A stretch of DNA of 64,000 nucleotides from Mycolicibacterium sp. BiH015 (GCF_027706845.1 NZ_JAQGCZ010000006.1:62001-126000); one strand, 5' to 3'; shown: positions 16,420 through 25,033, numbered from the stretch's first letter. Translations and numbers: made by a program. Notes: generated by a model not told the origin, from the sequence alone.

Positions 16420-16767
16420 ATGACACAACCGCCGCCCGGCAACTACCCGCCTCCGCCCCCCGCTGGTGGCGGAGGCCTGCCTCCGCAGCAGCCGGTGGGC
16501 CCGCAGCCGAGCAACAACCTGGTACTCGGCATCCTGACGACCATCTTCTGCTGTCTGCCGTTCGGTGTCGTATCGATCGTCAAAGCCGCTCAGGTCAACG
16601 GTCTCTGGTCGCAGGGCCGTTACGCCGAGGCGCAGGCCTCGGCGGCGGCAGCGAAGAAGTGGGCCATCTGGAGCGTGGTCGCCTGGGTCATCTTCGTCAT
16701 CATCTACGGCATCTTGATCGCCGTCGGCGCCCTCAGCATGGACTTCGATACCTCGACGTCGTACTGA
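16420..16767 (+). CDS. CD225/dispanin-family membrane protein
   Basis: The 115-residue protein starts at ATG 16420 behind GAGGAGACT. It has a Pro/Gly-rich cytoplasmic N-terminus (about 1-38) and then the CD225 core: a hydrophobic segment with double cysteine (LGILTTIFCCLPFGVVSIV), a loop (KAAQVNGLWSQGRYAEAQ) and a second helix (WAIWSVVAWVIFVIIYGIL). Bacterial members have unknown roles; eukaryotic relatives (IFITMs) modify membranes. The DUF2752 gene follows directly, a pairing often seen. Confidence 0.9.
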   Translation: MTQPPPGNYPPPPPAGGGGLPPQQPVGPQPSNNLVLGILTTIFCCLPFGVVSIVKAAQVNGLWSQGRYAEAQASAAAAKKWAIWSVVAWVIFVIIYGILIAVGALSMDFDTSTSY

Positions 16768-16772
16768 TTGCC

Positions 16773-17195
16773 TTGCCGGTCAGGCAATCCGCCCCTGTCC
16801 GCCTCGGTGGCCCACTCCTCGTGGGCGCCGTGGCGGCAGGTGCGTGTGCCGTCGTGTGGGTTGCAGATCCGACGACCCCGGGCGGAATCCTCCCGACATG
16901 TCCGACGAAATCCCTTCTGGGCATTGACTGTCCCGGATGCGGGACGCTACGCACGATCTACTCACTGCTCCACGGCGACGTCATGTCCGCGCTGCGGTTC
17001 AATGCGCTCGCCGTCGTGGCACTCGGCTTTCTCCTCGTCGCCTTCGCCGTGTGGACCTACGGTCGCATCGTCGACCGCAAAATCAGCTCGTGGCAACATC
17101 ACCGATGGGCCGCCTTCGTGACACTCGGCGTCGTCGTGGTGTGGTTTGTATTGCGAATCCTGCCTTTTGAACCCTTCACCGCGCTGCGGGTCTGA
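16773..17195 (+). CDS. DUF2752 membrane protein
   Basis: The roughly 140-residue protein has three transmembrane helices and the DUF2752 signature LPTCPTKSLLGIDCPGCGTLRTIYSLLHGD, with the paired cysteines of CPxC-like clusters before helix 2. No ATG or well-placed GTG is available after the previous stop; TTG 16773 (or ATT 16767) is the likely start, 5 nt after the CD225 stop, so translation probably depends on coupling. The function is unknown. Confidence 0.78.
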   Translation: MPVRQSAPVRLGGPLLVGAVAAGACAVVWVADPTTPGGILPTCPTKSLLGIDCPGCGTLRTIYSLLHGDVMSALRFNALAVVALGFLLVAFAVWTYGRIVDRKISSWQHHRWAAFVTLGVVVVWFVLRILPFEPFTALRV

Positions 17196-17275
17196 AGGAT
17201 CCGGCCAGCCGACCTTTTCACCCGCCGACGTGAGCGTCGTCTGCGGGTCGTGCGATAAACGGGCTTCGCAGTCGC

Positions 17276-17572
17276 CTACGGGCAGTAGGACTGCGTCGCG
17301 GCACCGACGAAGAAGCCGCTCTGCTCGGGGGTCCAGCCCGCGGGCTCCATGATCTCGATCGCGATCTGGGTCTTGTCCTGCCCCGCAGCGGCGTACTCGC
17401 ACACCGCCTGCGCCAGCTCGATGGCGTTCTCGGGACTGGAGAACGGGATGCCCTGGCTTTCCAGTGCCGAAATGAAGACCTCATTGGTGTCCTGCGCCAG
17501 AGCCGGTGCCGCCAGCGCCGTGGCCAGGCCGGCGGCGGCGACGCCCGCTGTGAAAATGATCTTGCCGCGCAT
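17276..17572 (-). CDS. DUF732 small secreted protein
   Basis: The 98-residue precursor has a signal peptide ending after APALA (residue about 26) and a DUF732 domain. The domain has two conserved cysteines (AQAVCEYAAAG and ATQSYCP at the C-terminus) and a central helix pattern (NEVFISALESQGIPF). DUF732 is abundant in mycobacteria, exported, of unknown function. AGGGAGG lies upstream of ATG 17572. A second DUF732 gene is at 25547-25894. Confidence 0.88.
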   Translation of the reverse strand: MRGKIIFTAGVAAAGLATALAAPALAQDTNEVFISALESQGIPFSSPENAIELAQAVCEYAAAGQDKTQIAIEIMEPAGWTPEQSGFFVGAATQSYCP

Positions 17573-18021
17573 GCGCGTCCCTCCCTGTGGTTTGCTGACA
17601 GCGATACGGTACGCCGCGTAGTGGAACTGTAGGGCCGTTTCCTGATATCCGCGTGACGAATGTACGTATTACGAAAACTGGTCACGTGAATAACGCATCT
17701 GTCATTCAAAACACAAGCGAAAGATCGAGCTGCGCGCAGCGGTTCGGAGAACTTTCGGAGAACGAGGGGCAATTGTCGGTCGACATGGATTCGAGTGCAG
17801 CACTCTACTGCGCTGTTGCTGCCGACGTCGATGCACCGGCGTCACCGGCCATTGGCGATGTAGCGCCTCAAGCGCGAACCGTTAAGCCGTGGACTATTTA
17901 TCCAATCAGCGAAATGTTTGCCGAGGGAAAAACTGCTCGACCTCCTTGCGGACGACTTCATCGCTAAGGAAAAGCCGACGGTCAACATCAGTCGTGCATG
18001 TTTGCTGAAACCTGCGGAGGA
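17573..18021. other. intergenic stretch of lower GC, no supported gene
   Basis: About 450 bp between two minus-strand genes has visibly more A/T than the surroundings. A 104-codon plus-strand frame (17653-17967) exists, but its third positions are not GC-rich and no homology is apparent. Promoters for the flanking DUF732 gene should lie at its left end. I see no RNA gene or repeat. Confidence 0.4.
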
Positions 18022-18177
18022 TCAGTTCTCGTCCGGAATCTGGCGGTAGCTCTGGGTCCGCGCCGGAGCATCCGGATCGTCGTCCGTGTGTTCCAGCTTC
18101 TCCTGCAGGTCACGCTGCTCCTCGGTGGCCTCGGTCGCGTCCTTTGGGTTGGCGGGCGGGAAGTTGTTCTGCTCCAC
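18022..18177 (-). CDS. small acidic hypothetical protein, 51 residues
   Basis: I read this frame by hand. It starts at GTG 18177 with GGAGG 8 nt upstream and encodes an acidic, proline-containing protein. It opens EQNNFPPANPKDATEATEEQ, continues with a short charged helix (RDLQEKLEHTDDDPD) and ends RTQSYRQIPDEN. The good ribosome site and codon usage typical of neighbours argue that it is real. No signal or membrane segment is present. It is divergent from the GNAT gene at 18259, with a small palindrome between them. I believe similar small proteins exist in other mycobacteria, but this needs a search. Confidence 0.72.
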   Translation of the reverse strand: MEQNNFPPANPKDATEATEEQRDLQEKLEHTDDDPDAPARTQSYRQIPDEN

Positions 18178-18237
18178 GACGGAAGCCTCCAAGCGTCATC
18201 GGCGGGTGGTCGGAAAACGGGTTCTCCGATCGGGGCG

Positions 18238-18250
18238 TTGTGAAACACAA
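18238..18250. promoter_or_regulatory. palindrome TTGTG-AAA-CACAA between divergent genes
   Basis: Perfect 5-bp arms flank a 3-nt centre, 8 nt before GTG 18259 and between two divergently transcribed genes. It could be an operator; no regulator is identified. Confidence 0.35.
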
Positions 18251-18258
18251 TTGTCCGC

Positions 18259-19098
18259 GTGATTGCGTCACCGTTGTTCGGCGGCACCGACCTGGCACGC
18301 CGCATCGAGGCCGCCGAGACCGCACTGATCGTCGCCGCGACCGAGGCGGCACGGGCCCGCGAAGCATGGGGCGTAACACTGCCGATCGCGGGCGGGTTCG
18401 CCTGCGCCGCAGAGGCGGACTCGCCGATGAACAAGGTGGTCGGCCTCGGGTTCGGGGGGCCCGTTGACCCGGCGGCTCTCGACGAGGTCGAAAAGACCTT
18501 CGACGAGCTGGGGGTCCCGGTGCAGGTGGAGCTTTCGAATCTCGCGGACCCAGGCGTGGCGGCGCTTCTGACCGCGCGCGGCTACCGCCTGGTCGGATTC
18601 GAGAACGTGCTCGGGCAGGCGCTGCCTGCCTCGTCGGCAGGCACGACGAGCGGGGAGATCGGTATCCGCCGAGCTGGTCCGGCCGACATCGACACGTGGA
18701 TCGACGCGGTCGTCGAGGGCTTCGCCCATCCCGACGATGCCGGTGTCGCCAGTCACGAGGAGTTCCCTCGCGACGTCGTCGCCAGGGCCGAACGCGACTT
18801 CGCGCAGGCCGGCGCTGTGGCCTACCTGGCCTATTGCGACGGTGCGGTCGCCGGCGGCGGTGGCATGAGAATCACCGACGGAGTCGCCCAACTGACCGGC
18901 GCGGCGACGGTGCCGCTGGCCCGGCGGCGAGGCGTGCAGGCCGCGCTTCTGGCGGCGCGCCTCGACGACGCGGCCGCTGCCGGTTGCGATCTCGCCGTCG
19001 TCACCACAGCGCCGGGCTCGACGTCTCAGAAGAACGTGCAGCGCAGAGGTTTCCAGCTGCTGTACACCCGCGCAGTCCTGGTCAAGGATTTCGGGTAG
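18259..19098 (+). CDS. GNAT-family N-acetyltransferase, N-terminal extension
   Basis: The 279-residue protein has a degenerate N-terminal half that resembles a second GNAT unit (VVGLGFGGPVDPAALDEVEKTF, GVPVQVELSNLADP, LLTARGYRLVGFENVL). A C-terminal GNAT domain starts at IGIRRAGPADIDTWID, with the cofactor loop TVPLARRRGVQAALLAARL and the terminal NVQRRGFQLLYTRAVLVK. It may therefore be a tandem-GNAT protein with one active half. The substrate is unknown. Its 3' end overlaps the convergent membrane-protein gene by 17 bp. Confidence 0.82.
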   Translation: MIASPLFGGTDLARRIEAAETALIVAATEAARAREAWGVTLPIAGGFACAAEADSPMNKVVGLGFGGPVDPAALDEVEKTFDELGVPVQVELSNLADPGVAALLTARGYRLVGFENVLGQALPASSAGTTSGEIGIRRAGPADIDTWIDAVVEGFAHPDDAGVASHEEFPRDVVARAERDFAQAGAVAYLAYCDGAVAGGGGMRITDGVAQLTGAATVPLARRRGVQAALLAARLDDAAAAGCDLAVVTTAPGSTSQKNVQRRGFQLLYTRAVLVKDFG

Positions 19099-19510
19099 TC
19101 GCCATCGGTGCGTCGCCGTCCTGCACTGGGGCACCGGAGAACAACCACACCGTGAGCCAGACCGTCGCGACCACGATCACCAGCGAGCCGAGTACGTGGA
19201 TCCTCAGCGTCGGTCCTTCGCCGAGACTTGCCTGCACGAACGAGAACGCAAAGACGACGAAGGCGATCACCGCACTCCACCAACCCCTGCGACGGCTGTA
19301 GGCAAGCCCCGCCAGCGCGACCATGAGCCCGCCGGTGACGACGTGCAGCACGATGGCCGCGGCGCCATGGATGTCCTTGAGCTCCCCGGACTGCACGAGA
19401 GCACCTGCGGTGCCGAAGAGTGCGACGACAACGACGATCGTGGCGGCGGCGAAGAACCGCGCCGCGAGCACGAACGGGCGAGACGACATCTGCTGGTCTG
19501 CCGACGGCAT
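19082..19510 (-). CDS. four-helix membrane protein of unknown function
   Basis: The 142-residue protein has four predicted helices: AAATIVVVVALFGTAGALV, IVLHVVTGGLMVALAGLAY, WWSAVIAFVVFAFSFVQASL and VLGSLVIVVATVWLTVWLF. Histidines sit at the ends of helices (KDIHGAAAIVLHV, RIHVLG), a pattern that can bind haem or metal, but this is only suggestive. ATG 19510 is preceded by GAGAGGA. No family was recognised with confidence. Confidence 0.72.
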   Translation of the reverse strand: MPSADQQMSSRPFVLAARFFAAATIVVVVALFGTAGALVQSGELKDIHGAAAIVLHVVTGGLMVALAGLAYSRRRGWWSAVIAFVVFAFSFVQASLGEGPTLRIHVLGSLVIVVATVWLTVWLFSGAPVQDGDAPMATTRNP

Positions 19511-19801
19511 GGCGGTCCTCTCATCGGTCGCATCGCGATCGTCGTACACCACGGAGCTGAGCCGGATAGACGTCGCAGTGTCGACTATGACAGCACACGG
19601 ACCACGCCAGGGTGAATCTGCGAGAACCGTTGATGCAGTGCCGGTCTGAGGGACCGTGCACACACCGCCGGAGGATCGCGACCGCCGCCGTAGGGAATTG
19701 CCATGGTGCGACATCAGGCAACGAGGACGTAGCACGAACGTTGCGGGCTGGAAATGCCGACGGGGAATTCACGCCGGTAGTCGTCGTCGAAAGGTGTTGC
19801 C

Positions 19802-21160
19802 ATGACAGAACCCGCCCGGCTCGCAGCCGAAGCCCTCTGGACCGGACTCGGGAGGAGGGACTTCATTCGCGCGGTAGCAGCTGTGAGTGCGGGCGCGGGC
19901 GTCGCCGGCACCGTCTCCGCCTGCCAGTCGGGACCGACCGCGTCCGAGTCGCCGTCGTCGGCTTCTTCAAGCTTCGCGATCCTGCAACCCGGCCAGGGTG
20001 AACCCGCCGGCGACCACTACCTGCAGTCCACGCCCGACGCCGTGCTGTGGGGATACGTTCCCACCGTCCACGCAACCCCGTCCCTGCAGATCGGCTCGGG
20101 ACAGACCGTGACCATCGACGCCGTCAGCCACGAAGGCATTCTCGAAGACCAAGGGCGCGATCCGGTCGAGTACTTCGGTTCCCACGGTGTCGCCGAGACC
20201 GAGGTGCTTCAGGATGCGGTCGAGATCGCGGCCGGCTACCGCCGCACCCCGAGGAACTTCGACAAGGACGGCCCGCACGTGGTCACCGGACCGGTGTTCG
20301 TCGAAGGCGCTCAGCCCGGTGACGTGCTGAAGATCGATATCCTTCAGGCGATTCCGCGGGTGCCCTACGGAGTGGTTTCGAGCAGGCACGGCAAGGGAGC
20401 GCTGGCTCGTACGGCGGACGGCGGCTCTCCTGCAGGTATCAGCCTTGCTGAGGTGATGCCGCCCATCGGCACCGACGGACGTCCCACCCCCGATCCCATG
20501 CGCTACGGCAATGTCTCGACGTTCACTGCCGTCGAAGACGGGCACGGTGTGATGAAGTACGGTGCCGCGGAAGTGCGATTCCCGCTGCGGCCGTTCATGG
20601 GCATGATGGGCGTGGCGTACTCGCAGGACACGGATCCGACGGCGGCAACCGCCAATTCCATACCCCCGACGGTCGGCGGCGGCAACATCGACATCCGGTT
20701 GCTCGGGGAAGGAGCCACCTTCTACCTGCCGGTGTTCGCCGAGGGTGCGTTGTTCTATGTGGGCGACCCCCATATGGCCATGGGCGACGGTGAGGTCGCA
20801 CTGACCGCCATGGAGGGATCGCTTCGTGGCACCTACCGGCTTACCGTGTGCAAGCCGAATACCGGGGACGCACCGTCGGTGGCCTACCGCTATCCGTTCG
20901 CGGAGACGCCCGACGCGTGGGTGCCGATCGGTTTGTCCGATCCGGACGGCTCGGTCGGTGGTCAAGGGACCGACCTGGACGTCGCGATGCGCCGTGCAGT
21001 TGTGAATGCGCTTGATTTCCTCGAAACCGACAGGGGTATGGACCGAGCCACTGCGTACGCGTATCTCTCTGCGGCAGCAGACTTTTCCGTGTCCCAGGTG
21101 GTCGACCGGACGGTCGGCGTGCATGGTCAGCTCTACAAGTCGCACTTCGAGCAGGCCTGA
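19802..21160 (+). CDS. acetamidase/formamidase family protein, Tat-exported lipoprotein
   Basis: The 452-residue protein matches the FmdA/AmdA fold: GQTVTIDAVSHEGILEDQGRDP, FVEGAQPGDVLKIDIL, VPYGVVSSRHGKGAL, MGMMGVAY and NIDIRLLGEGATFYLPVF. In place of a cytoplasmic start it has a twin-arginine signal (GRRDFIRAVAAVSAG, residues about 18-32) followed by a lipobox, VSAC near residue 41. It should therefore be a membrane-anchored periplasmic amidase, unlike typical cytosolic acetamidases. Activity on acetamide or formamide is family inference. AGGTGTTGCC precedes the ATG. Confidence 0.88.
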   Translation: MTEPARLAAEALWTGLGRRDFIRAVAAVSAGAGVAGTVSACQSGPTASESPSSASSSFAILQPGQGEPAGDHYLQSTPDAVLWGYVPTVHATPSLQIGSGQTVTIDAVSHEGILEDQGRDPVEYFGSHGVAETEVLQDAVEIAAGYRRTPRNFDKDGPHVVTGPVFVEGAQPGDVLKIDILQAIPRVPYGVVSSRHGKGALARTADGGSPAGISLAEVMPPIGTDGRPTPDPMRYGNVSTFTAVEDGHGVMKYGAAEVRFPLRPFMGMMGVAYSQDTDPTAATANSIPPTVGGGNIDIRLLGEGATFYLPVFAEGALFYVGDPHMAMGDGEVALTAMEGSLRGTYRLTVCKPNTGDAPSVAYRYPFAETPDAWVPIGLSDPDGSVGGQGTDLDVAMRRAVVNALDFLETDRGMDRATAYAYLSAAADFSVSQVVDRTVGVHGQLYKSHFEQA

Positions 21161-21201
21161 CGGTGCGAGCTCGACGACGCAATCACATAGACCGCATAGG
21201 G

Positions 21202-21684
21202 TCAGGCCGTCGGATCCCCGACGGAGCGGGCCAGAGCTGCCAGGGACCGGTCGATGAACTCACTGCCGAACGGTGGTAGCCCACCGAGCTGGTCGCGCAC
21301 AGCCTGGGGGGTCGCGCTCCAGTCGTAGGTGAGGGTCACGTCGGTGCCGGCTGCCGTCGGCACCAGGTCGTATCGCCACCACCAACCCAGCGCACGGTGC
21401 CCTCCGTCAGCATCGACGCTGCCGGGCAGCCATGCGATGCTGCGGTCCTGATCGAAGACAGTGACCAGGTTGTGCATGACGTAGTGGCCGCCGATGTGTT
21501 CCAGGTACATGTTCATGACGAAGATCTGTCCGGTACGGGTGATCAGCTCCGGCGTCACCGCGTCGCGCACCCAGTCCGTCGGCTCCGTGTCCTGGTGCCG
21601 GGAAGGGTTCGCCAGCACGCCGAAGATGTCTGGTGCGGGCGCGGCGACCGTGCGGGTGGCGACATAGCGTTCTTCGGTGGGCAC
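21202..21684 (-). CDS. SRPBCC (polyketide cyclase/START-like) family protein
   Basis: The 160-residue protein has the helix-grip pattern: an opening strand YVATRTVAAPAPDIFGVLANPSRHQ, then GHYVMHNLVTVFD, WWWRYDLVPTAAGTDVTLTYDWS and a C-terminal long helix (FIDRSLAALARSVG). Such proteins bind hydrophobic ligands; the ligand is unknown. The GTG start at 21684 is preceded by AGAGGAGA. Confidence 0.82.
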   Translation of the reverse strand: MPTEERYVATRTVAAPAPDIFGVLANPSRHQDTEPTDWVRDAVTPELITRTGQIFVMNMYLEHIGGHYVMHNLVTVFDQDRSIAWLPGSVDADGGHRALGWWWRYDLVPTAAGTDVTLTYDWSATPQAVRDQLGGLPPFGSEFIDRSLAALARSVGDPTA

Positions 21685-21902
21685 CGGGGTCTCCTCTGGT
21701 CATGGCGCAACGTTGCACCCTCAGTCTGTCCGACCGGGATCAATGGTTGGCCGCCGGGGACTCGTTGCGCGATGCGGGAGCCTCCCTCCGGAATTTTGGG
21801 GGCCCGAACTTTCCTGGTCGAGCAACCCAAACTTATTGTGCGAGATGGCATTTGGATACCGATGAGTTGCGGGTGCAGCCCCTGCGTGTGTAGGCTGGCC
21901 GC

Positions 21903-22002
21903 AACGAAGGGGAGTAGCCCCCGAATCGGCAATCGACATACTGGCTCCGCGGAGCCCGGTTGTCCGAACCGGTCATCGCACCGGTGGGCGAGACCTTCGG
22001 CC
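21903..22002 (+). ncRNA. yybP-ykoY manganese riboswitch
   Basis: The region carries the two conserved internal loops of this class in order: GGGGAGTAG at 21909-21917 and GACATACT at about 21935-21942. It closes with GAGACCTTCGG at 21990-22000. The P1 stem CGAAGG (21905-21910) pairs with CCTTCG (21994-21999). It lies 78 nt upstream of a GDT1/UPF0016 exporter gene, a classic target of Mn2+-sensing yybP-ykoY RNAs that switch such exporters on at high Mn2+. Confidence 0.9.
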
Positions 22003-22079
22003 GCACAGACTATTTGGGCTGCCGGCCGGAGGCATGTCCACATTCTCCGAACGGCAGTCACCGAGAGCAAGGAGTTCCG

Positions 22080-22853
22080 GTGCTCGCCGCGTTGCTGTTG
22101 AGCTTCGCCGTCATATTCGTGGCGGAGCTCGGGGACAAGACCCAACTCGTCGCGATGATGTTCGCGTTGCGCTACCGCTGGTGGGTGGTGCTCTCAGCGA
22201 TCACCGTCGCCACCACAGCCGTCCACGTGCTGTCGGTTGCCATCGGCCATCACCTCGGCGCCGCATTGCCGACACATCTGCTCGGACTCATCGCGGGGGC
22301 GATGTTCATCTTCTTCGGCCTGTGGACGCTGCGCGGCGACAGCCTTTCCGACGAGGAAGCCTCAATGGCCGAGAAAGCCACCGCTCCGGCATTCTTCGTC
22401 GTCACGTCGGCGTTCGTGCTCGCCGAACTCGGCGACAAGACGATGCTCGCGACGGTCACCCTGGCATCTGACAACAACTGGCTGGGAGTGTGGATCGGTT
22501 CGACGCTCGGCATGGTCGCCGCCGACGCGCTCGCCATCATCGTCGGCGCCGTCCTGGGCAAGCGCCTACCCGAGCGGATGATCCAGATCGGCGCAGCGGC
22601 ACTGTTCCTTCTCTTCGGTGCCTACATGCTGCTGGAGAATGTGTTCCCCGCCCTGCCGATCGCCCTCGTCGGCGCCCTCTCGGCGGCCGTCGTCCTCTCG
22701 TTCGGGGCGATGGTGCGGGCTCTGCCCGAACGTTGGCGCCCCGCGGTCCTGCGGCCCCGACCCTCACCCACGGTGACGGACGGCCGGGACACCGAGAAAC
22801 CCGGCATCCCGGCCGACATCGAGATCAGCGCGTCCCGGCGCCCGCCCCGATGA
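22080..22853 (+). CDS. GDT1/TMEM165 (UPF0016) family manganese/calcium exporter
   Basis: The 257-residue membrane protein has about six helices in two homologous halves, each with the cation-binding motif E-x-G-D-K-T: ELGDKT at residues 16-21 and again at 116-121. Family members export Mn2+ or Ca2+. I set the start at GTG 22080, behind AAGGAG, because it places the first motif in helix 1; the longer frame to 21960 would overlap the riboswitch. The upstream yybP-ykoY RNA strongly supports manganese export. Confidence 0.92.
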   Translation: MLAALLLSFAVIFVAELGDKTQLVAMMFALRYRWWVVLSAITVATTAVHVLSVAIGHHLGAALPTHLLGLIAGAMFIFFGLWTLRGDSLSDEEASMAEKATAPAFFVVTSAFVLAELGDKTMLATVTLASDNNWLGVWIGSTLGMVAADALAIIVGAVLGKRLPERMIQIGAAALFLLFGAYMLLENVFPALPIALVGALSAAVVLSFGAMVRALPERWRPAVLRPRPSPTVTDGRDTEKPGIPADIEISASRRPPR

Positions 22854-22868
22854 GAGACAGCGAACCCG

Positions 22869-23108
22869 TCAGATCGCCACGACGGAACGGATGGCGATCT
22901 GTTCGGTCTCGCAATGGCGGCACGTCAGCGAGCGGACCTTCAGGCGAAGATTGGCGATGCGTAACGCGCGCTGGCACATCGGATACGGGCACCCGCACGA
23001 CAGCGTGACCCACCACTGCGCCGGATGGGCCAGCGGGCCGCAGAATTTGCGGCAGGTGCATTGGATTTCGGGTTCGAAGTCCAGCTCCGCCAGCGACGGC
23101 TCGTACAT
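22869..23108 (-). CDS. small cysteine-rich (zinc-ribbon-like) protein
   Basis: The 79-residue protein begins at ATG 23108 (MYEPSLAELDFEP). Cysteines are arranged C-T-C-x3-C, then C-G-C-x4-C and, near the end, C-x2-C (TCRHCETEQ). This suggests one or two structural zinc sites. No signal or membrane helix was seen and no family was identified. It converges with the exporter gene. Confidence 0.68.
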   Translation of the reverse strand: MYEPSLAELDFEPEIQCTCRKFCGPLAHPAQWWVTLSCGCPYPMCQRALRIANLRLKVRSLTCRHCETEQIAIRSVVAI

Positions 23109-23182
23109 GGTGGTCACGGCCCCCAAGGCTAAAGTCCGGGTCGAGACTTCTGCGGGAGGCGCGCGCGAACGAACCTTACTTA

Positions 23183-23485
23183 CTACAACCGGATCCAGCG
23201 GCCGAGGAACCAGAAGCCCCACCCGTCGCCGTTGCCCGCCCGCAGCGGCTCGACGCGCTGCCCCTGGTACATGAACGGCTGGTGGTCCTGGCGGCCGGCG
23301 TCGATGCCGCGGCGTTGCCAGTCGTTGTTCTGCGGCGACGGGTTGGGCTGGCACGCTGGGACGCCCGGTAGACCGCAGGGTTGCCCGGGCGCGGCGCTCG
23401 CGGTGCCCAGACTCGCAGAGACCAGGCCCGACAAGGCAATTCCGCCTGCCAGTGCCGAAGCGCCCAGTGCACGGGTGAAAGTCAT
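23183..23485 (-). CDS. small secreted hypothetical protein
   Basis: The 100-residue precursor has a signal peptide (GASALAGGIALSGLVSASLGTASA, cleaved near residue 32). The mature part has a C-x6-C pair (GQPCGLPGVPACQPNPSP) and an aromatic, basic C-terminus (GWGFWFLGRWIRL). Proteins of this style are common in mycobacteria; the function is unknown. Confidence 0.78.
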   Translation of the reverse strand: MTFTRALGASALAGGIALSGLVSASLGTASAAPGQPCGLPGVPACQPNPSPQNNDWQRRGIDAGRQDHQPFMYQGQRVEPLRAGNGDGWGFWFLGRWIRL

Positions 23486-23650
23486 CTATCGCTCCATTCG
23501 TCGATGTGATCGCTCACGTGGCGGACCGCCACGCGAACGACGACGTTAGAGGCGCGACGTTGGTCGCCGCTGTGGCGCACATAGGTGCCCGCTGTGCGGC
23601 CCATAACGGTTCGAAAACTGTTGCCTCACAGCGCTATCAACGTCGAGGCA

Positions 23651-25027
23651 TCAGCGGTTGCCGCTGACATGAGCCCCCGCATCCCCGGGGAGTCGCAGCG
23701 TCTCGACGAGCGTCAGTGCCAGCAGTGCACCCAGCGCGAGGAACGTCCACGTGTACGACGTCAGGACGGTCAGAAACAGTGCGGCGATGGCGATGCCGAT
23801 ACCCGAGGCCAGTTCCTGGACCGTCGCGTTCAAAGTGTTGGCATGAGTCAGCTCGTCGCCGTCGACATCGGCGAAAGCGAGACTGTTGTAAGCAGTGAAG
23901 CCGATGGACCGAAGTGCACCGCTGACGTACAACGCCACCGCGATCACCACGACGGGGGTACCGGGCTGCAGTGCGGCGAGAACGCCGAACCACCCCACCG
24001 AGACGATCGCGTTGACCAGCAGCACCCGTTTGATGCCGAAGCGGCGCATCAGCGGTGTCGTGATCGGCTTGATCGTCAGATTGCCGATGAACAGGGCGGC
24101 CACCATCGACCCGGCCGACAGCGCCGACCACCCGAATTCGAGTTGGAAGAGCAGGGGCAGCAGGAAAGGCACCGTTGCGATCACGAGCCGGTAGAGCGAG
24201 CCCGCCGACACCGTGATCCGCAAGGAGCGCACGCGCAGCACCGACAGCCGGACCAGGGGCACAGGCGTGCGCCGCAGATGCAGAATCGCCGCAGCCAGCA
24301 GGCCGACCGCCGAACCGCCGCCGATCCCGACGACGATCCAGTCGGTCCCGCTCACCCGGATGTGCTCGAACGCAACCAGTGCGGCGGCGATACCGGTACC
24401 GAGCAGCAGCTGGCCGCGCCAGTCGAACGGCGCCACGGTGGGCGTTGGGCCGCCGCGAATCAGCTTGAGCGCGAGGAACAAACCGGCGATGCCGATCGGG
24501 ATGTTGACGAAGAAGATCCACCGCCACGATCCGAGCGTGGCGATGGCCCCGCCGAGCACGGGGGCGACCACGGGTGCGGTGAGGGCGGGCCAGGTGAGCA
24601 GCGCGATCGCCCGCACCAGGTCGGATTTCGCGCTGTAGCGCAGCACGGCCAGTCGTCCGACCGGAACCATCATCGCGCCACCGACACCCTGCAGCACGCG
24701 CATGGTGACCAGCGTCGACAGTGACCCGCTCAGTCCGCACCCCACCGACGCCACCGTGAACACCGCGATCGCCGAGAGGAACACCGGCCGGATTCCGAAT
24801 CGGTCGGCGATCCATCCGCTGGCCGGAATGAGCACCGCGACGGTGAGCAGGTAGGCGGAGATGGCGACATTGACGTCGATGGCAGCCACCCCGAAGTCCT
24901 TCGCGATCGCCGGGATCGCCGGGACGATGATCATCGCGTCGAGAATCTCCATGAACAGCGCCCCCGCCACCAGCAGGGCCATACCCCGCGGAAACGAAGG
25001 CTGAGGCGCTGCGGACACGGCATCCAA
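23651..25027 (-). CDS. MFS drug exporter, DHA2 (14-helix, EmrB/QacA) type
   Basis: The 458-residue protein has 12-14 hydrophobic helices. Signatures include the loop-2/3 motif GWIADRFGIRPVFLSAI and the antiporter motif region LQGVGGAMMVPVGRLAVLR, and MEILDAMIIVPAIPAIAKDF in helix 1 carries the DHA2-type Asp. It is a proton-driven exporter, probably of drugs or lipophilic compounds (family inference). The start is uncertain: TTG 25027 or GTG 25018, neither with a ribosome site, and a 9-bp stem-loop lies just upstream. Confidence 0.87.
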   Translation of the reverse strand: MDAVSAAPQPSFPRGMALLVAGALFMEILDAMIIVPAIPAIAKDFGVAAIDVNVAISAYLLTVAVLIPASGWIADRFGIRPVFLSAIAVFTVASVGCGLSGSLSTLVTMRVLQGVGGAMMVPVGRLAVLRYSAKSDLVRAIALLTWPALTAPVVAPVLGGAIATLGSWRWIFFVNIPIGIAGLFLALKLIRGGPTPTVAPFDWRGQLLLGTGIAAALVAFEHIRVSGTDWIVVGIGGGSAVGLLAAAILHLRRTPVPLVRLSVLRVRSLRITVSAGSLYRLVIATVPFLLPLLFQLEFGWSALSAGSMVAALFIGNLTIKPITTPLMRRFGIKRVLLVNAIVSVGWFGVLAALQPGTPVVVIAVALYVSGALRSIGFTAYNSLAFADVDGDELTHANTLNATVQELASGIGIAIAALFLTVLTSYTWTFLALGALLALTLVETLRLPGDAGAHVSGNR

Positions 25028-25033
25028 AACTAG

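Noticed and set aside
17653..17967. 104-codon frame with GTG start in the low-GC gap
   Set aside because: Third positions are not GC-biased, there is no ribosome site and no family resemblance; recorded only as part of the intergenic entry.
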